From: Cyprinodon diabolis
Taxonomy: Eukaryota; Chordata; Actinopteri; Cyprinodontiformes; Cyprinodontidae
Assembly: GCA_030533445.1 (NCBI GenBank)
Contig: CM060066.1
Span: 2,326,749-2,390,748 of the forward strand
Direction of reading: 5' to 3'
Length of the DNA stretch: 64,000 nt
Made by a program: the position numbers and the translations under genes. Below, in pieces: positions 39,185 through 49,690 of this stretch. How positions within the stretch are numbered: position 1 is the stretch's first letter; every line of letters starts with the position of its first letter. Below the pieces are notes generated by a model. The model saw only the letters and a program-made list of their open reading frames with translations, did not search any database and was not told the origin of the DNA.

Positions 39185-40100
39185 GTTTACTAGTGGTTCC
39201 TAGAATTTCTAAAAGTAGAATGGGAGGCAGATCTTTTAGTTCTCAGGCTCCTCTCCTGTGGAACCAACTACCAGTTTTAGTCCGTGAGGCAGACACCCTG
39301 TCTACTTTTAAGGCTAGGCTTAAAACTTTCCTTTTTGATAAAGCTTCTAGTTAGAGTGGCTCAGGTTATCCTGATCTATCTCTATAGTTCTGCTGCTATA
39401 GGCTTAGACTGCTGGAGGACATAGGGACCCCTTTTTCATCATTCTGCTTCATTCTATCTCTATTCTCCCACTCTGCAGAATCTGTTAGTTCAATCTCTAA
39501 CGTTCTGCTCTCTCTGCTTTTTCTCATAGTAGCTTCATCTGGTCTGTTCCTGTTTGGCTGTGACTCCATCCTGGAGAGAAATATCAGCTGTGCTGCTGCC
39601 ATCAACACCTTTGTTTCTAGATGTTGGAGCTTGGCCTGTTTTCCAGTGTAGTCCTGTTTCTCTGACTGTGACTAACTGGATGTGCTCTCTTCATCCTCTG
39701 ACATGGGAGCTGGCTCGGAGCTCGTCTGCCTGGCTGTGTGTTTCCTGGACGGGGCCGCCTGTGGAGCTGGTTGACAGTTGCCTTTTGTATCTATGCTACT
39801 TTTTCTATGTCTGCTTCTGTCTCCTTGAACCCCAGTGGGCCTCAGCAGATGGCCGCTCACACTGAGCCTGGTTCTGCTGGAGGTTTCTTCCTGTTCAAAG
39901 GGAGTTTTTCCTCTCCACTGTCGCTACAAGCATGCTTAGTGTGAGGGATTGCTGAAGAGTCAATGAGTCGATGCAATCAGCTGGTTTTCCTTAGATAGAA
40001 AACTTTGAATCAATCTGACTGGATGATCTGGTGAACTGGAAAGTGACCTGAGATGACATGATGTGAATTGGAGCTATAGAAATAAACTGAATAGAAGATT
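39185..40100 (+). mobile_element. 5'-truncated LINE copy (L2/CR1-like), + strand
   Basis: The copy starts inside the end of the reverse-transcriptase ORF (ggtttactagtggttcctag). It continues through the ORF stop at about 39352-39354, then a long 3' UTR, and ends tatagaaataaactgaatag. The coding end matches the C-terminal residues of the copy at 48536-49690. The terminal text resembles the 3' tails of fish L2-type LINEs. It is dead on arrival: no 5' half is present. Confidence 0.85.
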
Positions 40101-41514
40101 TAATTGATATTGTGTTGTGGTTTTAAAAATAATCAAACAAACCAGGCACAGACACATTAGAGCACCTCGCTGGTGAACTTTTCACCAACACACCATCAAT
40201 AGGTGCAGAAATCTGACTGAACATTTCAGAAACCCCTGAATGCAGCGTTTCCCTCAAAGCCTTTTAGTTAAGGAGCTCCATGAGGCTGGTTTACTAAATA
40301 ATCAAATATTGTATAGTTTTTACAATGTCAAATTTTTTTGTTTGTTTGTTTTTATTGTAAAAAGCGCATACAGTATAAAAAAAAACTCATGTTTTTGATT
40401 CAAATTAGAGTTACTTCAGCTAAAAACGCTGATGCTGCTCAGGCTTTTAGGCCGTGAACTAAAGCATCCCGTTACCTTCAGGTAGCCTTAGCATTAATAA
40501 ACACCAACCGTTATGTTTATCTCCTCTCATACAGGTTTTCTGCTTTTTTCCCACCATACTGCAGCTTTTCCTATTTTTGCACTATTGCTGTCTGTCGCAC
40601 ACAATATAAAGCTTTTTTTTTTTCTTTTTTTTTTTTTACAAACAAATAAAGAAAAAACAGAAAAAAACTAGTTTAAATCCAGAAATGAAATATAAGGAAA
40701 TAAAAGGCACCATAGTTTTTTTTTGGGAGATTTTTTACAGTATGCAACCAGAATGAGAGACTAGTGCAGAAAGCATCTCTATGAGTCAAGGTCCCTTTAA
40801 ATCTAATTTAAAGAAACAATGATAATATTAGTTTGATTACGTGAAACATCAAAGAGTGATAATATGATCATAATTATAGATTATCTTCTGTTACTTTATC
40901 CGGTAAAACTTGACTTTACTACGTTTAATCTGTGGTTTTGTAACCGGATCCTTTCTGCGTTGTGTTGGTTTGATTCAGTGATCAGGGAGTTTGTCTTTAA
41001 AAGGGCGAGTTCTCAAATTATTGAACCTGACGAGAAAAAACTCAGAGTCCTCTCCTGCAGGACAACATGACAGAAGGGGCGGGTCTAAGGGCTGCAAACA
41101 ATTTAAAGACAATACCACAGAAGAAGAAAAAACAAGGAGGGCCTTCCACTCTTAAAGTAACACAATTAAAACAGAGGGTGTTTCTCAATCTGTGTTCTTG
41201 TGCGTCCTCGTGTCCTCGTGAAACGTCATCACCCTCAGCCCTAGCACTGTTCCAATTCACAAGAACAGCAGGCCGAGAACGGACAAAGTCCCCGGATGTT
41301 GTTCTGGCCCCTCCCTCTTTACCCAGCATGCATCAGAGCAGACTTGTCCGTCCTCCAGACTGACAGCTGTCCCAGCATGCACTGCGGCAGCAGCAGCTTC
41401 CAGGTTAGCGCTCACAGAGCTCAGAGGATTAAGTTAAAAGTTCTCTTTTCTGCTGCCGCTGTTCTACCTCGTCACAATTACAAAACTCTTAGTCAGAACT
41501 GTATTAGAGATATC
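40101..41514. other. No gene recognised
   Basis: The segment is AT-rich with homopolymer T runs (40610-40640). ORFs at 40864-41583 are short, overlap on both strands and show no known domain. Confidence 0.5.
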
Positions 41515-41519
41515 GCTAG

Positions 41520-42231
41520 TGTCATGATTGGTGTAAAATCAAACCCACATGCAGAACACAAAGGAGGCTGGGTAAAAGTTTAACAGAGTTTATTAAAGAT
41601 GTTTGAAATAAAAGACATGAACTGGATCTGGAACAGGTCCGGGTTGGGTTCACTGAAGTCTGCAGAGATGATAGTTTGATTAGCTGGGCAGGCAGATGAT
41701 TAAAGAGTCCTTTAGATAATTCTGATTCTACCTTGACGGGGTCCAGGCTTCTCTTGTGAGAGGGAACCGTTGGGTCCAGAGACTGTTGGTTCAGCAGAGT
41801 GCTCAAGCAGCTGCAGCGTCTAGCTTCTGACTTTGAATGGCAGACCTTGATCAGAGTTTCCAGCTCTTCACAGAGAGCAGCAGGGGAAATCCAAAAATAG
41901 GAATCTTCAGGTTTGGCTCACCAGGGCTGGAAGGCAGGTTAAGCTCACCCAGAGCTTCAGGCTTGAGACAGGTTTCCTGTGAGCAAAGACAGAGGAAGGT
42001 TAGAACCAGTTTTCTCACTTAGAGACAACTTAGATTCTTTCAGGTAACAGAGGCTCAGGTTGCTAACCAAACTAAGGTCAACACTGCGGCGTCGAAGAAA
42101 GGTCTGACAGCTGCTTATGAAGGGCAGGTCTCCTGATGAGAAGATGCGTCTCAGGTGTGCTGGAGGGCTCCAGCCCAGGAGACCCACATTGACTCTGCTG
42201 GTGGAAGGTGGTACATCTCCAGATCCCAACA
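41520..42231 (-). repeat. 3' LTR (712 bp, full length)
   Basis: This is the complete LTR. On the minus strand it begins TGTTGGGATC and ends CAATCATGACA. A TATA-like CATAAG lies at 42114-42119, 29 nt before the proposed transcript start at 42090. An AATAAA on the minus strand lies near 41590. Confidence 0.92.
42080..42090 (-). promoter_or_regulatory. Proposed start of R (self-primer) of the retrotransposon
   Basis: The minus strand reads GCCGCAGTGTT. It is exactly complementary over 11 nt to the sequence one base inside the 5' LTR (46601-46611). In Tf1-type elements the first 11 nt of the mRNA fold back to prime reverse transcription, so this is the expected position of the transcript 5' end. 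The TATA-like CATAAG 29 nt upstream agrees with that. Confidence 0.75.
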
Positions 42232-42246
42232 GTACCCCCCTCTCAA
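42232..42246 (-). promoter_or_regulatory. Polypurine tract of the retrotransposon
   Basis: The minus strand reads GAGAGGGGGGTAC immediately before the 3' LTR. It overlaps the pol stop codon (42243-42245). It would prime plus-strand DNA synthesis. Confidence 0.8.
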
Positions 42247-43983
42247 CGACCGCCTCTTGGTGGTCCCGATGAAGTGGACGGGAGGGAACTCTCATACTCC
42301 TTGATCCGGGACGGATCGAGGATGTAGGAGCCAGGAACCCAGGTGCGGACCGTAAGGAGTAGCCCTCCCAGTCGACGAGGTACTGCCATCCGCGACCTTG
42401 CCGACGGGAGTCCACGATCCGGCGAACTGTGTAGGCCGGATGGCCGTCGATGTCCAGGGCGGGTGGAGGGGAGTCGGATGGTGGGCACAAGGAGCTTGAA
42501 ATGACAGGTTTAATCTGGGAGACATGAAACGTGGGATGGATGCGAAGGGACTGAGGCAGGTGCAGGCGGACAGCAGAGGGATTGATTATTTGAGCAATTT
42601 TATAAGGACCGATGAACCGGGGTGACAGTTTCTTGGACATTGCTTTGAGAGGAATGTCACGTGTTGACAACCAAACCTCTTGGCCTATGGTGTAATCAGG
42701 GGCAGGACGTCTCTTAGAATCTGCGAAGCGTTTTGTAGAAGCAGATGAGCGGTTGAGGGTGGTGATGGTGTCCTTCCAGATACGCTGACAACGGCGGATG
42801 TGGTGATGGACTGATCTGACCGTTATCTCTCTCTCGTCTGCAGGGAAGAGTGGAGGCTGATAACCAATGGAAACTTGGAACGGGGATAAACCTGTAGAAG
42901 CAGATTTTAAAGAGTTATGGGCGTATTCGATCCAGGTCAGAAACTGACTCCAGTCAGTAGGGTTGTTAGATGTTAGGCAGCGGAGAGTGGACTCTAGTTG
43001 TTGATTCATCCTCTCCGTCTGCCCGTCAGACTGTGGGTGATAACCAGAGGTGAGGGAGGACTTACAGTTTAACGCAGAACAGAAAGCTTTCCAGACCTGT
43101 GAGATGAACTGAGGACCGCGGTCAGAGAGGATTTCTTGTGGAATACCATGGAGGCGGAAAACATGCTTCACGAGAAGCTGGGCCGTCTGGAAAGCAGTGG
43201 GAAGTTTCCTGAGGGGAATTAAGTGACAGGCCTTGGAAAAACGGTCAACGATGGTTAAAATGGTGGACATACCTCTGGAAATCGGGAGACCTGTGACAAA
43301 ATCTACGGCGATATGTGACCAAGGACGGGTTGGAACAGGTAGAGGATGCAGCAGGCCAGAAGGTGGTTGATGAGAGGTCTTGTTTCTGGCGCAGATGGGG
43401 CATGCCAAAACGTACTCCTTAACGTCCTTGTGTAGTGATGGCCACCAGAAACATCTTGTAATGAGGGCAATGGTTCTGCTCACTCCAGGATGGGCGGAGA
43501 ATTTAGCTGCATGCATCCACTGGATCAGTCGGGATCTGACGGAAAACGCAACATAAGTTTTATTTGAAGGACCGTTACCTGGATCAGGTTCAGAGGCTAG
43601 GGCAGAGTTGATGAGATCAGTGATCTCCCAGGAGACGACTCCAACAGTACAGGAGGCAGGAAGAACAGGCTCGGATGTCTCAGGTTGATCAGTGGAGTAC
43701 AGACGAGAGAGAGAATCGGGCTTGACGTTCTTGGAACCAGGTCTGTAAGAAATAATGAGGTTGAAACGGGAAAAGAATAATGACCATCTAGAGTGACGTG
43801 GGTTGGATCGTTTTGCCGATTGGAGATAAGCCAGGTTTTTGTGGTCTGTCCAAACCAATACTGGATGCTCGGCCCCCTCGAGCCAGTTTCTCCATTCCTC
43901 CAGGGCGAGTTTAATGGCTAGAAGTTCTCGGTCTCCAACATCATAATTTTGCTCCGCTGGTGAGAGTCTGCGTGAAAAAAAAA
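42243..43983 (-). pseudogene. pol, second part: RNase H, integrase, chromodomain (frameshifted)
   Basis: After the A-run frameshift the RNase H domain continues ([20 protein letters not shown]). The integrase follows with a zinc-binding region (CPICAR) and the DDE triad. In the long frame starting at 44041 these are D at ~247 (AVDF), D at ~307 (LSDRGPQF) and E at ~343 (QTERMNQ), with 35 residues between D and E as expected. A GPY/F motif (RFIGPYKI) and a chromodomain (YLVDWEGY) complete the protein; the chromodomain directs integration in chromoviruses. A second frameshift lies inside the chromodomain at about 42345-42365. The true C-terminus ([11 protein letters not shown]) reads in another frame and stops at 42243-42245, touching the polypurine tract. 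Confidence 0.9.
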
Positions 43984-45560
43984 GCACAGGGGTGAGTTTT
44001 CTGGTCTGAGTCAGATTGTTGAGATAAAACAGCTCCAACACCGGAGTCAGATGCGTCCACCTCTAAGATAAACTGCTTAGAAGGATCTGGCTGGATAAGG
44101 ATGGGTGCTCTGGAAAACAGGTTTTTTAATTTATCAAAAGCGTTCTGGGCTTCAGGTGTCCATTGAAATGTCTTCTTCACAGAAGTCAGAGTTGTGAGAG
44201 GTAGAGCTGTTTGACTGTAGTTTCTTATAAAACGGCGGTAAAAGTTCGCAAACCCAAGAAATCTCTGAAGCTGTTTGCGGTTTTCAGGTGTCGGCCAGTC
44301 CAGAACTGCCTTTATCTTGTCTTCGGATGGCTTCACCTGCCCGCCCTCGAGCACAAACCCTAAAAAAGTGACAGATGGTTGGTGAAATTCACATTTTTCT
44401 GCTTTCACAAAGAGTTTGTTTTCCAATAGTCTCTGAAGAACTAGACGAACATGTTTCTTGTGATCTGAGAGGTTCTTGGAGTAGATCAAAATATCATCGA
44501 TGTACACAAAAACGAATACGTTCAAAAAATCTCTGAGGACGTCGTTGATTAGAGCTTGGAAGCAAGCAGGAGCGTTTGTGAGACCAAAAGGCATGCCCAC
44601 ATACTCAAATTGGCCTAAGGGGGTCTTAAAGGCTGTCTTCCATTCGTCTCCTTCTCTTATTCTAAGGAGGTGATATGCGTTTCTCAAATCGAGTTTGGTG
44701 AACACTGTTGCACCCTGAACAGGTTCAAACGCTGATGCCAGTAATGGTAGGGGGTACTTATTTTTGACGGTTATCTGATTCAAGCCTCTGTAATCTATAC
44801 AGGGTCGTAGGGAACCATCCTTTTTACCCACAAAAAAGAAACCAGCACCAAGAGGAGATGAAGATGGACGAATAATTCCAGCAGCTAGAGACTCATTGAT
44901 ATATTTCTCCATGGTTTCGCGTTCTGGTTTGGAGATGTTATATAGTCTACTGCTGGGAAGGGGGGCTCCTGGTAGTAGATCTATGGCGCAGTCATATGGT
45001 CTGTGAGGTGGAAGAGACGTTGCACTAACCTTACTGAAGACTGGTGCCAGATCATGATACTCGGGAGGAACAGAAGTAAGGTCAGGAGAGTCCATCTCCC
45101 CCCTACCTCTAGGGGACTGAATAGCAGGAGCCGCAGAACGAAGGCATGACTCATGACAGGAAGTGGACCAAGACTCAATGTGGCATTCAGCCCAGTTGAT
45201 ATGGGGGTTGTGACGTTCCAGCAACTCGAATCCCAGCACCAGAGGGGAGCATGCAGAAGGAAAAACAAAAAATGTTAATATTTCACGATGGTTTCCAGAG
45301 ATTAAAAGTTCTAGAGGTTGTGTCTGATGAGTGACTTGATGAAGCTTCTTTCCATCTATAGCTGATACTCTGAGAGGCTTAGATAAAGGGACAGTCTCAA
45401 TATTTAATTGCTGGACCAGATCTGAATCAATGAGATTTCTTTCACACCCAGAGTCAATGAAAGCCGACAAGGTGAGATTCTGGTTGGAGAAAAAAAGGGT
45501 AGCAGGCAACATCAAAGGAGGAGTTTTTTCAGTTTTCAGATGGCCCGTCAGACTCCTCAA
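43975..45560 (-). pseudogene. pol, first part: protease and reverse transcriptase
   Basis: The frame starts in -1 relative to gag. Counting from the Met at 45558-45560, the aspartic protease has its catalytic DSG at residues ~36-38. The reverse transcriptase follows, with [16 protein letters not shown] around 246-261, [10 protein letters not shown] around 288-297, MPFGLTNAP around 323-331 and the YIDD active site at ~353-356. The RT connection and the start of RNase H ([15 protein letters not shown]) come last. The frame is then lost at a run of nine A (43975-43983, T on the coding strand) within RNase H, with one base too many for the downstream frame. All catalytic residues I can check are intact, so the damage is mostly frameshifts. 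Confidence 0.92.
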
Positions 45561-45575
45561 ATCCTCTGACGGGCC
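45542..45575 (-). promoter_or_regulatory. 11 bp hairpin around the gag stop, possible frameshift stimulator
   Basis: GGCCCGTCAGA (45542-45552) and TCTGACGGGCC (45565-45575) pair perfectly with a 12 nt loop that holds the gag TGA. Sushi-type elements make Gag-Pol by -1 frameshifting and pol here is in the -1 frame. No textbook XXXYYYZ heptamer stands just upstream, so the slip site itself is unclear. Confidence 0.55.
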
Positions 45576-46620
45576 CTGGCTTTTGACTTAGCCGGACATG
45601 AAGCTATGAAATGGCCAGTCTCACCACAGTACAGACACAGATTGCCTCTAAATCTTTGTAGTCTTTCCTCAGGGGATAGCCTTGTGTGTCCAATGTGCAT
45701 GGGTTCGGCCTCCGCTCCCTCTGAGTGAGAGACTTGGACAGGCACAGAAAGAGTCTGGTTTTTAGACTTTGGCTTGGAACTGGGTTCTGCGGGTCCAGAA
45801 AAAACAGAAGCATTGTTAAATGCAGGAGCTGACACATAAAAATTTAGACTTCTTTGTCTAGAGTTATTTCTAGTTGGGAGTCTGTTATCCAGTCTGATGG
45901 TTAAACGGATTAAGTCCTCCAAACTAGCTGGTTCGTCGATTGTGGCTAGTTCGTCTTTGATGTTATCATTTAAAGCCTTAAAATAAGCACTCTTAAGTGC
46001 ACATTCGTTCCAACCTGAGGCTGCGGCTTTAACCCGGAAGTCAATGGAGAACTAAGCCACTGTAGAATTTCCCTGCTTTAAATTTAGCAGGGCTCGGGAA
46101 TCAATAGTTTTATCTGAGTCGTGGTTAAATACTTGGGAAAACTCAGATATGAACTCGGAAAATGTACAAGAAAAACTGGACTCCGAAGAGAACCTTGCCT
46201 CCGCCCATTCAAGAGCTCGTCCAGTAAGTTGAGAGAGAATGAAGGAAATTTTCTTCCTATCATTCGGAAAACTGCCGGGAGATTGCTCAAAAAATAAACG
46301 ACACTGAAACAAAAATCCTTTACAATCCCTTTGGTTACCTGAAAATCTTTCAGGCGGACTCGGACGGAACTCCGGAAATGACGTCACTGCCGGTGACCTT
46401 AGAGGCGGAAGTGGATCCGGAACAGGATCTACTGCTGGCGATGCGTTAGCATTTCCCATGTAGCTGGCAAACGTTTGTAGCATTTGGTTCTGATGTTCAA
46501 CTTTAGTGTGTAACTCACGGAGGGTGTGCGCATGTCCAAGGATCTGAGCGTCCTGTTCCTCAAGCCTCCTCCGGAGGTGATCTGCTGGGCTTTGTGTTTG
46601 GCCGCAGTGTTCTGTCATGA
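45557..46620 (-). pseudogene. gag of the Tf1/sushi-type retrotransposon, one in-frame stop
   Basis: Gag is the capsid and nucleocapsid polyprotein that packages the element RNA. The likely start ATG (46618-46620) sits in the last bases of the 5' LTR and is followed by TEHCGQTQ. After a polar, proline-rich N-terminus comes a sushi/PEG10-like capsid region (ERFSGNQRDCKGFLFQC, LTGRALEWAEARF). The frame is broken by a TAG at 46052-46054 and resumes in the same frame, ending with a zinc knuckle CLYCGETGHFIASC (CX2CX4HX4C) and a TGA at 45557-45559. The TAG appears to be a simple substitution. Pol follows in the -1 frame, as usual for this group. Family assignment is secure; the exact start is less so. 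Confidence 0.88.
46601..46611 (-). promoter_or_regulatory. Self-priming primer-binding site of the retrotransposon
   Basis: The minus strand reads AACACTGCGGC, one base after the end of the 5' LTR. No TGG-type tRNA primer site is found here. The 11 nt pair perfectly with the LTR segment at 42080-42090, the arrangement known from Tf1. Confidence 0.75.
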
Positions 46621-47058
46621 TTGGTTTTAGTTCAAACCCACATGCAGAACACAAAGGAGGCTGGGTAAAAGTTTAACAGAGTTTATTAAAGATGTTTGAC
46701 ATAAAAGTCATGAACTGGATCTGGAACAGGTCCGGGTTGGGTTCACTGAAGTCTGCAGAGATGATAGTTTGATTAGCTGGGCAGGCAGATGATTAAAGAG
46801 TCTTTTTAGATAATTCTGATTCTACCTTGACGGGGTCCAGGCTTCTCTTGTGAGAGGGAACCGTTGGGTCCAGAGACTGTTGGTTCAGCAGAGTGCTCAA
46901 GCAGCTGCAGCGTCTAGCTTCTGACTTTGAATGGCAGACCTTGATCAGAGTTTCCAGCTCTTCACAGAGAGCAGCAGGGGAAATCCAAAATAGGAATCTA
47001 AAATAGGACCTACAGCGCACTCTGCTGGAGAAAGGTGGTACATCTCCAAATCCCAACA
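46613..47058 (-). repeat. 5' LTR (446 bp, internally deleted)
   Basis: Both ends match the 3' LTR, but about 266 bp net are missing. The join lies near 46998, where caaaataggaatct is followed by aaaataggacctacagcgca. The missing part contains the TATA-like box and the start of R, so this LTR could not launch a normal genomic RNA. Outside the gap there are only scattered differences from the other LTR. Confidence 0.9.
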
Positions 47059-47190
47059 GCTAGTTACATTTCTACCAATAGAAATTGAATTTTAAGAACT
47101 CTGAAATAAAATTTGTAGTTGTAAGAACTACATTTCAGATATCTATAATTCTTTACTAAATCTAATTAGTCATTTGTATTTCAGATATCT

Positions 47191-47513
47191 TTAACCCTTT
47201 AATGCCAAATGTATCATATTTGATACATACGGTTTCTGAAATGTTTTGCGTCTGACACCTTTTGCATAATTTAATGGTAAAAACTTTGCTCAAAATCCTG
47301 TTGTACACAATCAGATATACCTGATAACAGAGGGCAGAAGACTACACAAAAAATAATCTTGACTTATCGCATAGTAATAAATTATTAATATCAAAAATGT
47401 ATTTCTGTTTTTTCTTTTTACATATTTTGTTAAAAGGCCAAAAAAGGAATTCAAACCAAAAAAAAGTAATTTTCTGTTTTGTTTTATTCTTGGATCGGGC
47501 TTTAAAGGGTTAA
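47191..47513. mobile_element. piggyBac-like MITE with TTAA ends
   Basis: TTAA at 47191-47194 and 47510-47513 flank a 315 bp sequence with inverted ends CCCTTTAAtGCC and GGGCTTTAAAGGG. TTAA duplications with CCC-starting TIRs are typical of the piggyBac superfamily. There is no transposase. It sits inside an older repeat rich in the motif tttcagatatct (47086-47180 and 47514-47670). Confidence 0.75.
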
Positions 47514-48535
47514 TAGTATTCCTCCTATCTAAAATGAACATTTCAGATATCTAAAAAGTTATTCTTACTCGTACAAATGACGTCACTTTTCCCCATCCAT
47601 GTGCATTGGGCCGTTGCTCCTGTCTAAAATAAACATTCTGGATGTCTAAAAATGCAATAAATAGGTCACCTCCTGCTCTGTTTGAATGAAAAAAACATCT
47701 ATTCATCAATTAGAAAACAGAGTTTATGTCAGATTATTAGTAATTCTAAAATACTAAGACTGAGCTTCCTGATAAACTTTGTAAAACTTAGATTTAAAAT
47801 AGCGCTAATCTCCACTTCAATGGTTTCATCCATTTTTTGCTTATTATATCATAAAGCCCTGAAGCAGAGCGCAGCGTCCGCCATCAGAAGGTAAAATTAA
47901 CACCAGCTCAGGAGCTCCTGCAGCTTCTTCTCTGCTTGTTTCCTACAAAAAAACAACAAAAAACAAGAAGAAGATCTTTCCTCAATGACAGTACAGTGAG
48001 CAAGAACATTGGAGAGAGAAGCTTCCTCTTGGAAAGGATCCAAACCCACAGCTCGATTGTGAGCAGCCCAGCATGGAGCAGAGGAGAACAGTTCACAGCA
48101 GCTCCCTGGGCTCCATAATCTAATTACGTGCTTTATTTGCTGCAATTTGTTTCTCAATCAGTGCGGTTGAATGAAAGAGCCCTCCTCCTGGGAGCCATCG
48201 CTGACACCTCCTTATTGTCCCGCTCCCAACAGTTGCTCTCTCTCTCCAGCGTTTGCATGTTGAGCCATTTGGAAGAGCTTTTAGTTTTTTACCTTTTTTT
48301 AATTAAAGAAGGCAAATATTTCAGAAGTACATATAGATGGAAAACAGCATTTTATTCTATATTTCTCACAATAATTGTTTGAAATCATCTGGTTTTTAAA
48401 AGGATATATTTCTGTTTTCACGCCGTTTGAATTTTGCAGCTAATTTGGACGTCAGTTTGTTGAACCGTTTGGTTGATTTGGGAGGAAAAGAGAAGCTAAA
48501 TAGACACATCCAGGGGTAGCCCAATGCTTCCCTCA
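47514..48535. other. Old repeat remnant and sequence without a recognised gene
   Basis: The first ~150 bp carry acatttcagatatctaaaa-type motifs, part of an old interspersed repeat interrupted by the MITE. The rest has only short ORFs (47682-48382) without a known domain. Confidence 0.5.
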
Positions 48536-49690
48536 ATTCCATTCTATTCAGTTTATTTCTATAGCTCCAGTTCACATCATGTCATCTCAGGTCACTTTCC
48601 AGTTCACCAGATCATCCAGTCAGATTGATTCAAAGTTTTCTATCTAAGGAAAACCAGCTGATTGCATCGACTCATTGACTCTTCAACAATCCCTCACACT
48701 AAGCATGCTTGTAGCGACAGTGGAGAGGAAAAACTCCCTTTGAACAGGAAGAAACCTCCAGCAGAACCAGGCTCAGTGTGAGCGGCCATCTGCTGAGGCC
48801 CACTGGGGTTCAAGGAGACAGAAGCAGACATAGAAAAAGAAGCATAGATACAAAAGGCAACTGTCAACCAGCTCCACAGGCGGCCCCGTCCAGGAAACAC
48901 ACAGCCAGGCAGACGAGCTCCGAGCCAGCTCCCATGTCAGAGGATGAAGAGAGCACATCCAGTTAGTCACAGTCAGAGAAACAGGACTACACTGGAAAAC
49001 AGGCCAAGCTCCAACATCTAGAAACAAAGGTGTTGATGGCAGCAGCACAGCTGATATTTCTCTCCAGGATGGAGTCACAGCCAAACAGGAACAGACCAGA
49101 TGAAGCTACTATGAGAAAAAGCAGAGAGAGCAGAACGTTAGAGATTGAACTAACAGATTCTGCAGAGTGGGAGAATAGAGATAGAATGAAGCAGAATGAT
49201 GAAAAAGGGGTCCCTATGTCCTCCAGCAGTCTAAGCCTATAGCAGCAGAACTATAGAGATAGATCAGGATAACCTGAGCCACCCTAACTAGAAGCTTTAT
49301 CAAAAAGGAAAGTTTAAAGCCTAGCCTTAAAAGTAGACAGGGTGTCTGCCTCACGGACTAAAACTGGTAGTTGGTTCCACAGGAGAGGAGCCTGATAACT
49401 AAAAGATCTGCCTCCCATTCTACTTTTAGAAATTCTAGGAACCACTAGTAAACCTGCAGATTGAGAGCGAAGTGCTCTGTTAGGAACATAAGGAACAATC
49501 AGATCTCTGATATCAGATGGAGCTTGGCCATTTAAGGCTTTATATGTGAGAAGGAGGATTTTAAATTCAATTCTTGATTTAACAGGAAGCCAATGAAGAG
49601 AAGCCAGGATAGGAGAGATATGATCTCTCTTTTTCATTTTCATCAGAACTCTGGCTGCAGCATTTTGGATCAGCTGTTTAGTTAATGCTA
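48536..49690 (-). mobile_element. 5'-truncated LINE copy (L2/CR1-like), - strand, longest in the window
   Basis: Reading the minus strand, it starts with the C-terminal part of the reverse-transcriptase polyprotein. It carries the signature HISPILASLHWLPVKSRIEF, then LLLTYKALNG and APLLWNQLP (coding part about 49314-49685). A long 3' UTR follows, ending tagaaataaactgaatagaa near 48536. This end of ORF2 is widely seen in fish L2/CR1-type LINEs; I cannot fix the clade. A substitution makes a stop just after the STFKARL motif, a few codons earlier than in the copy at 39185. The catalytic RT core and endonuclease are absent. Confidence 0.88.

Larger units (their letters stand above)
41520..47058 (-). 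mobile_element. Complete but decayed Tf1/sushi-group Ty3/gypsy LTR retrotransposon
   Basis: The element is bounded by LTRs that begin TG and end CA, and flanked by a 5 bp target duplication GCTAG (41515-41519 and 47059-47063). Reading the minus strand the order is: LTR, PBS, gag with a CCHC knuckle, protease, RT, RNase H, integrase, chromodomain, polypurine tract, LTR. The chromodomain and the self-priming type of PBS place it in the Tf1/sushi (chromovirus) group, the lineage related to mammalian PEG10 and RTL genes. It carries an in-frame stop in gag and two frameshifts in pol, and the 5' LTR has lost part of its promoter and R region. It should not be active. Confidence 0.93.

Noticed and set aside
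39554..39865. 103-codon ORF also open in the LINE copies at 48773 and 58103
   Set aside because: It lies in the 3' UTR after the LINE ORF2 stop. It is shared because the copies are young and is broken in the 51688 copy. It has no known domain.
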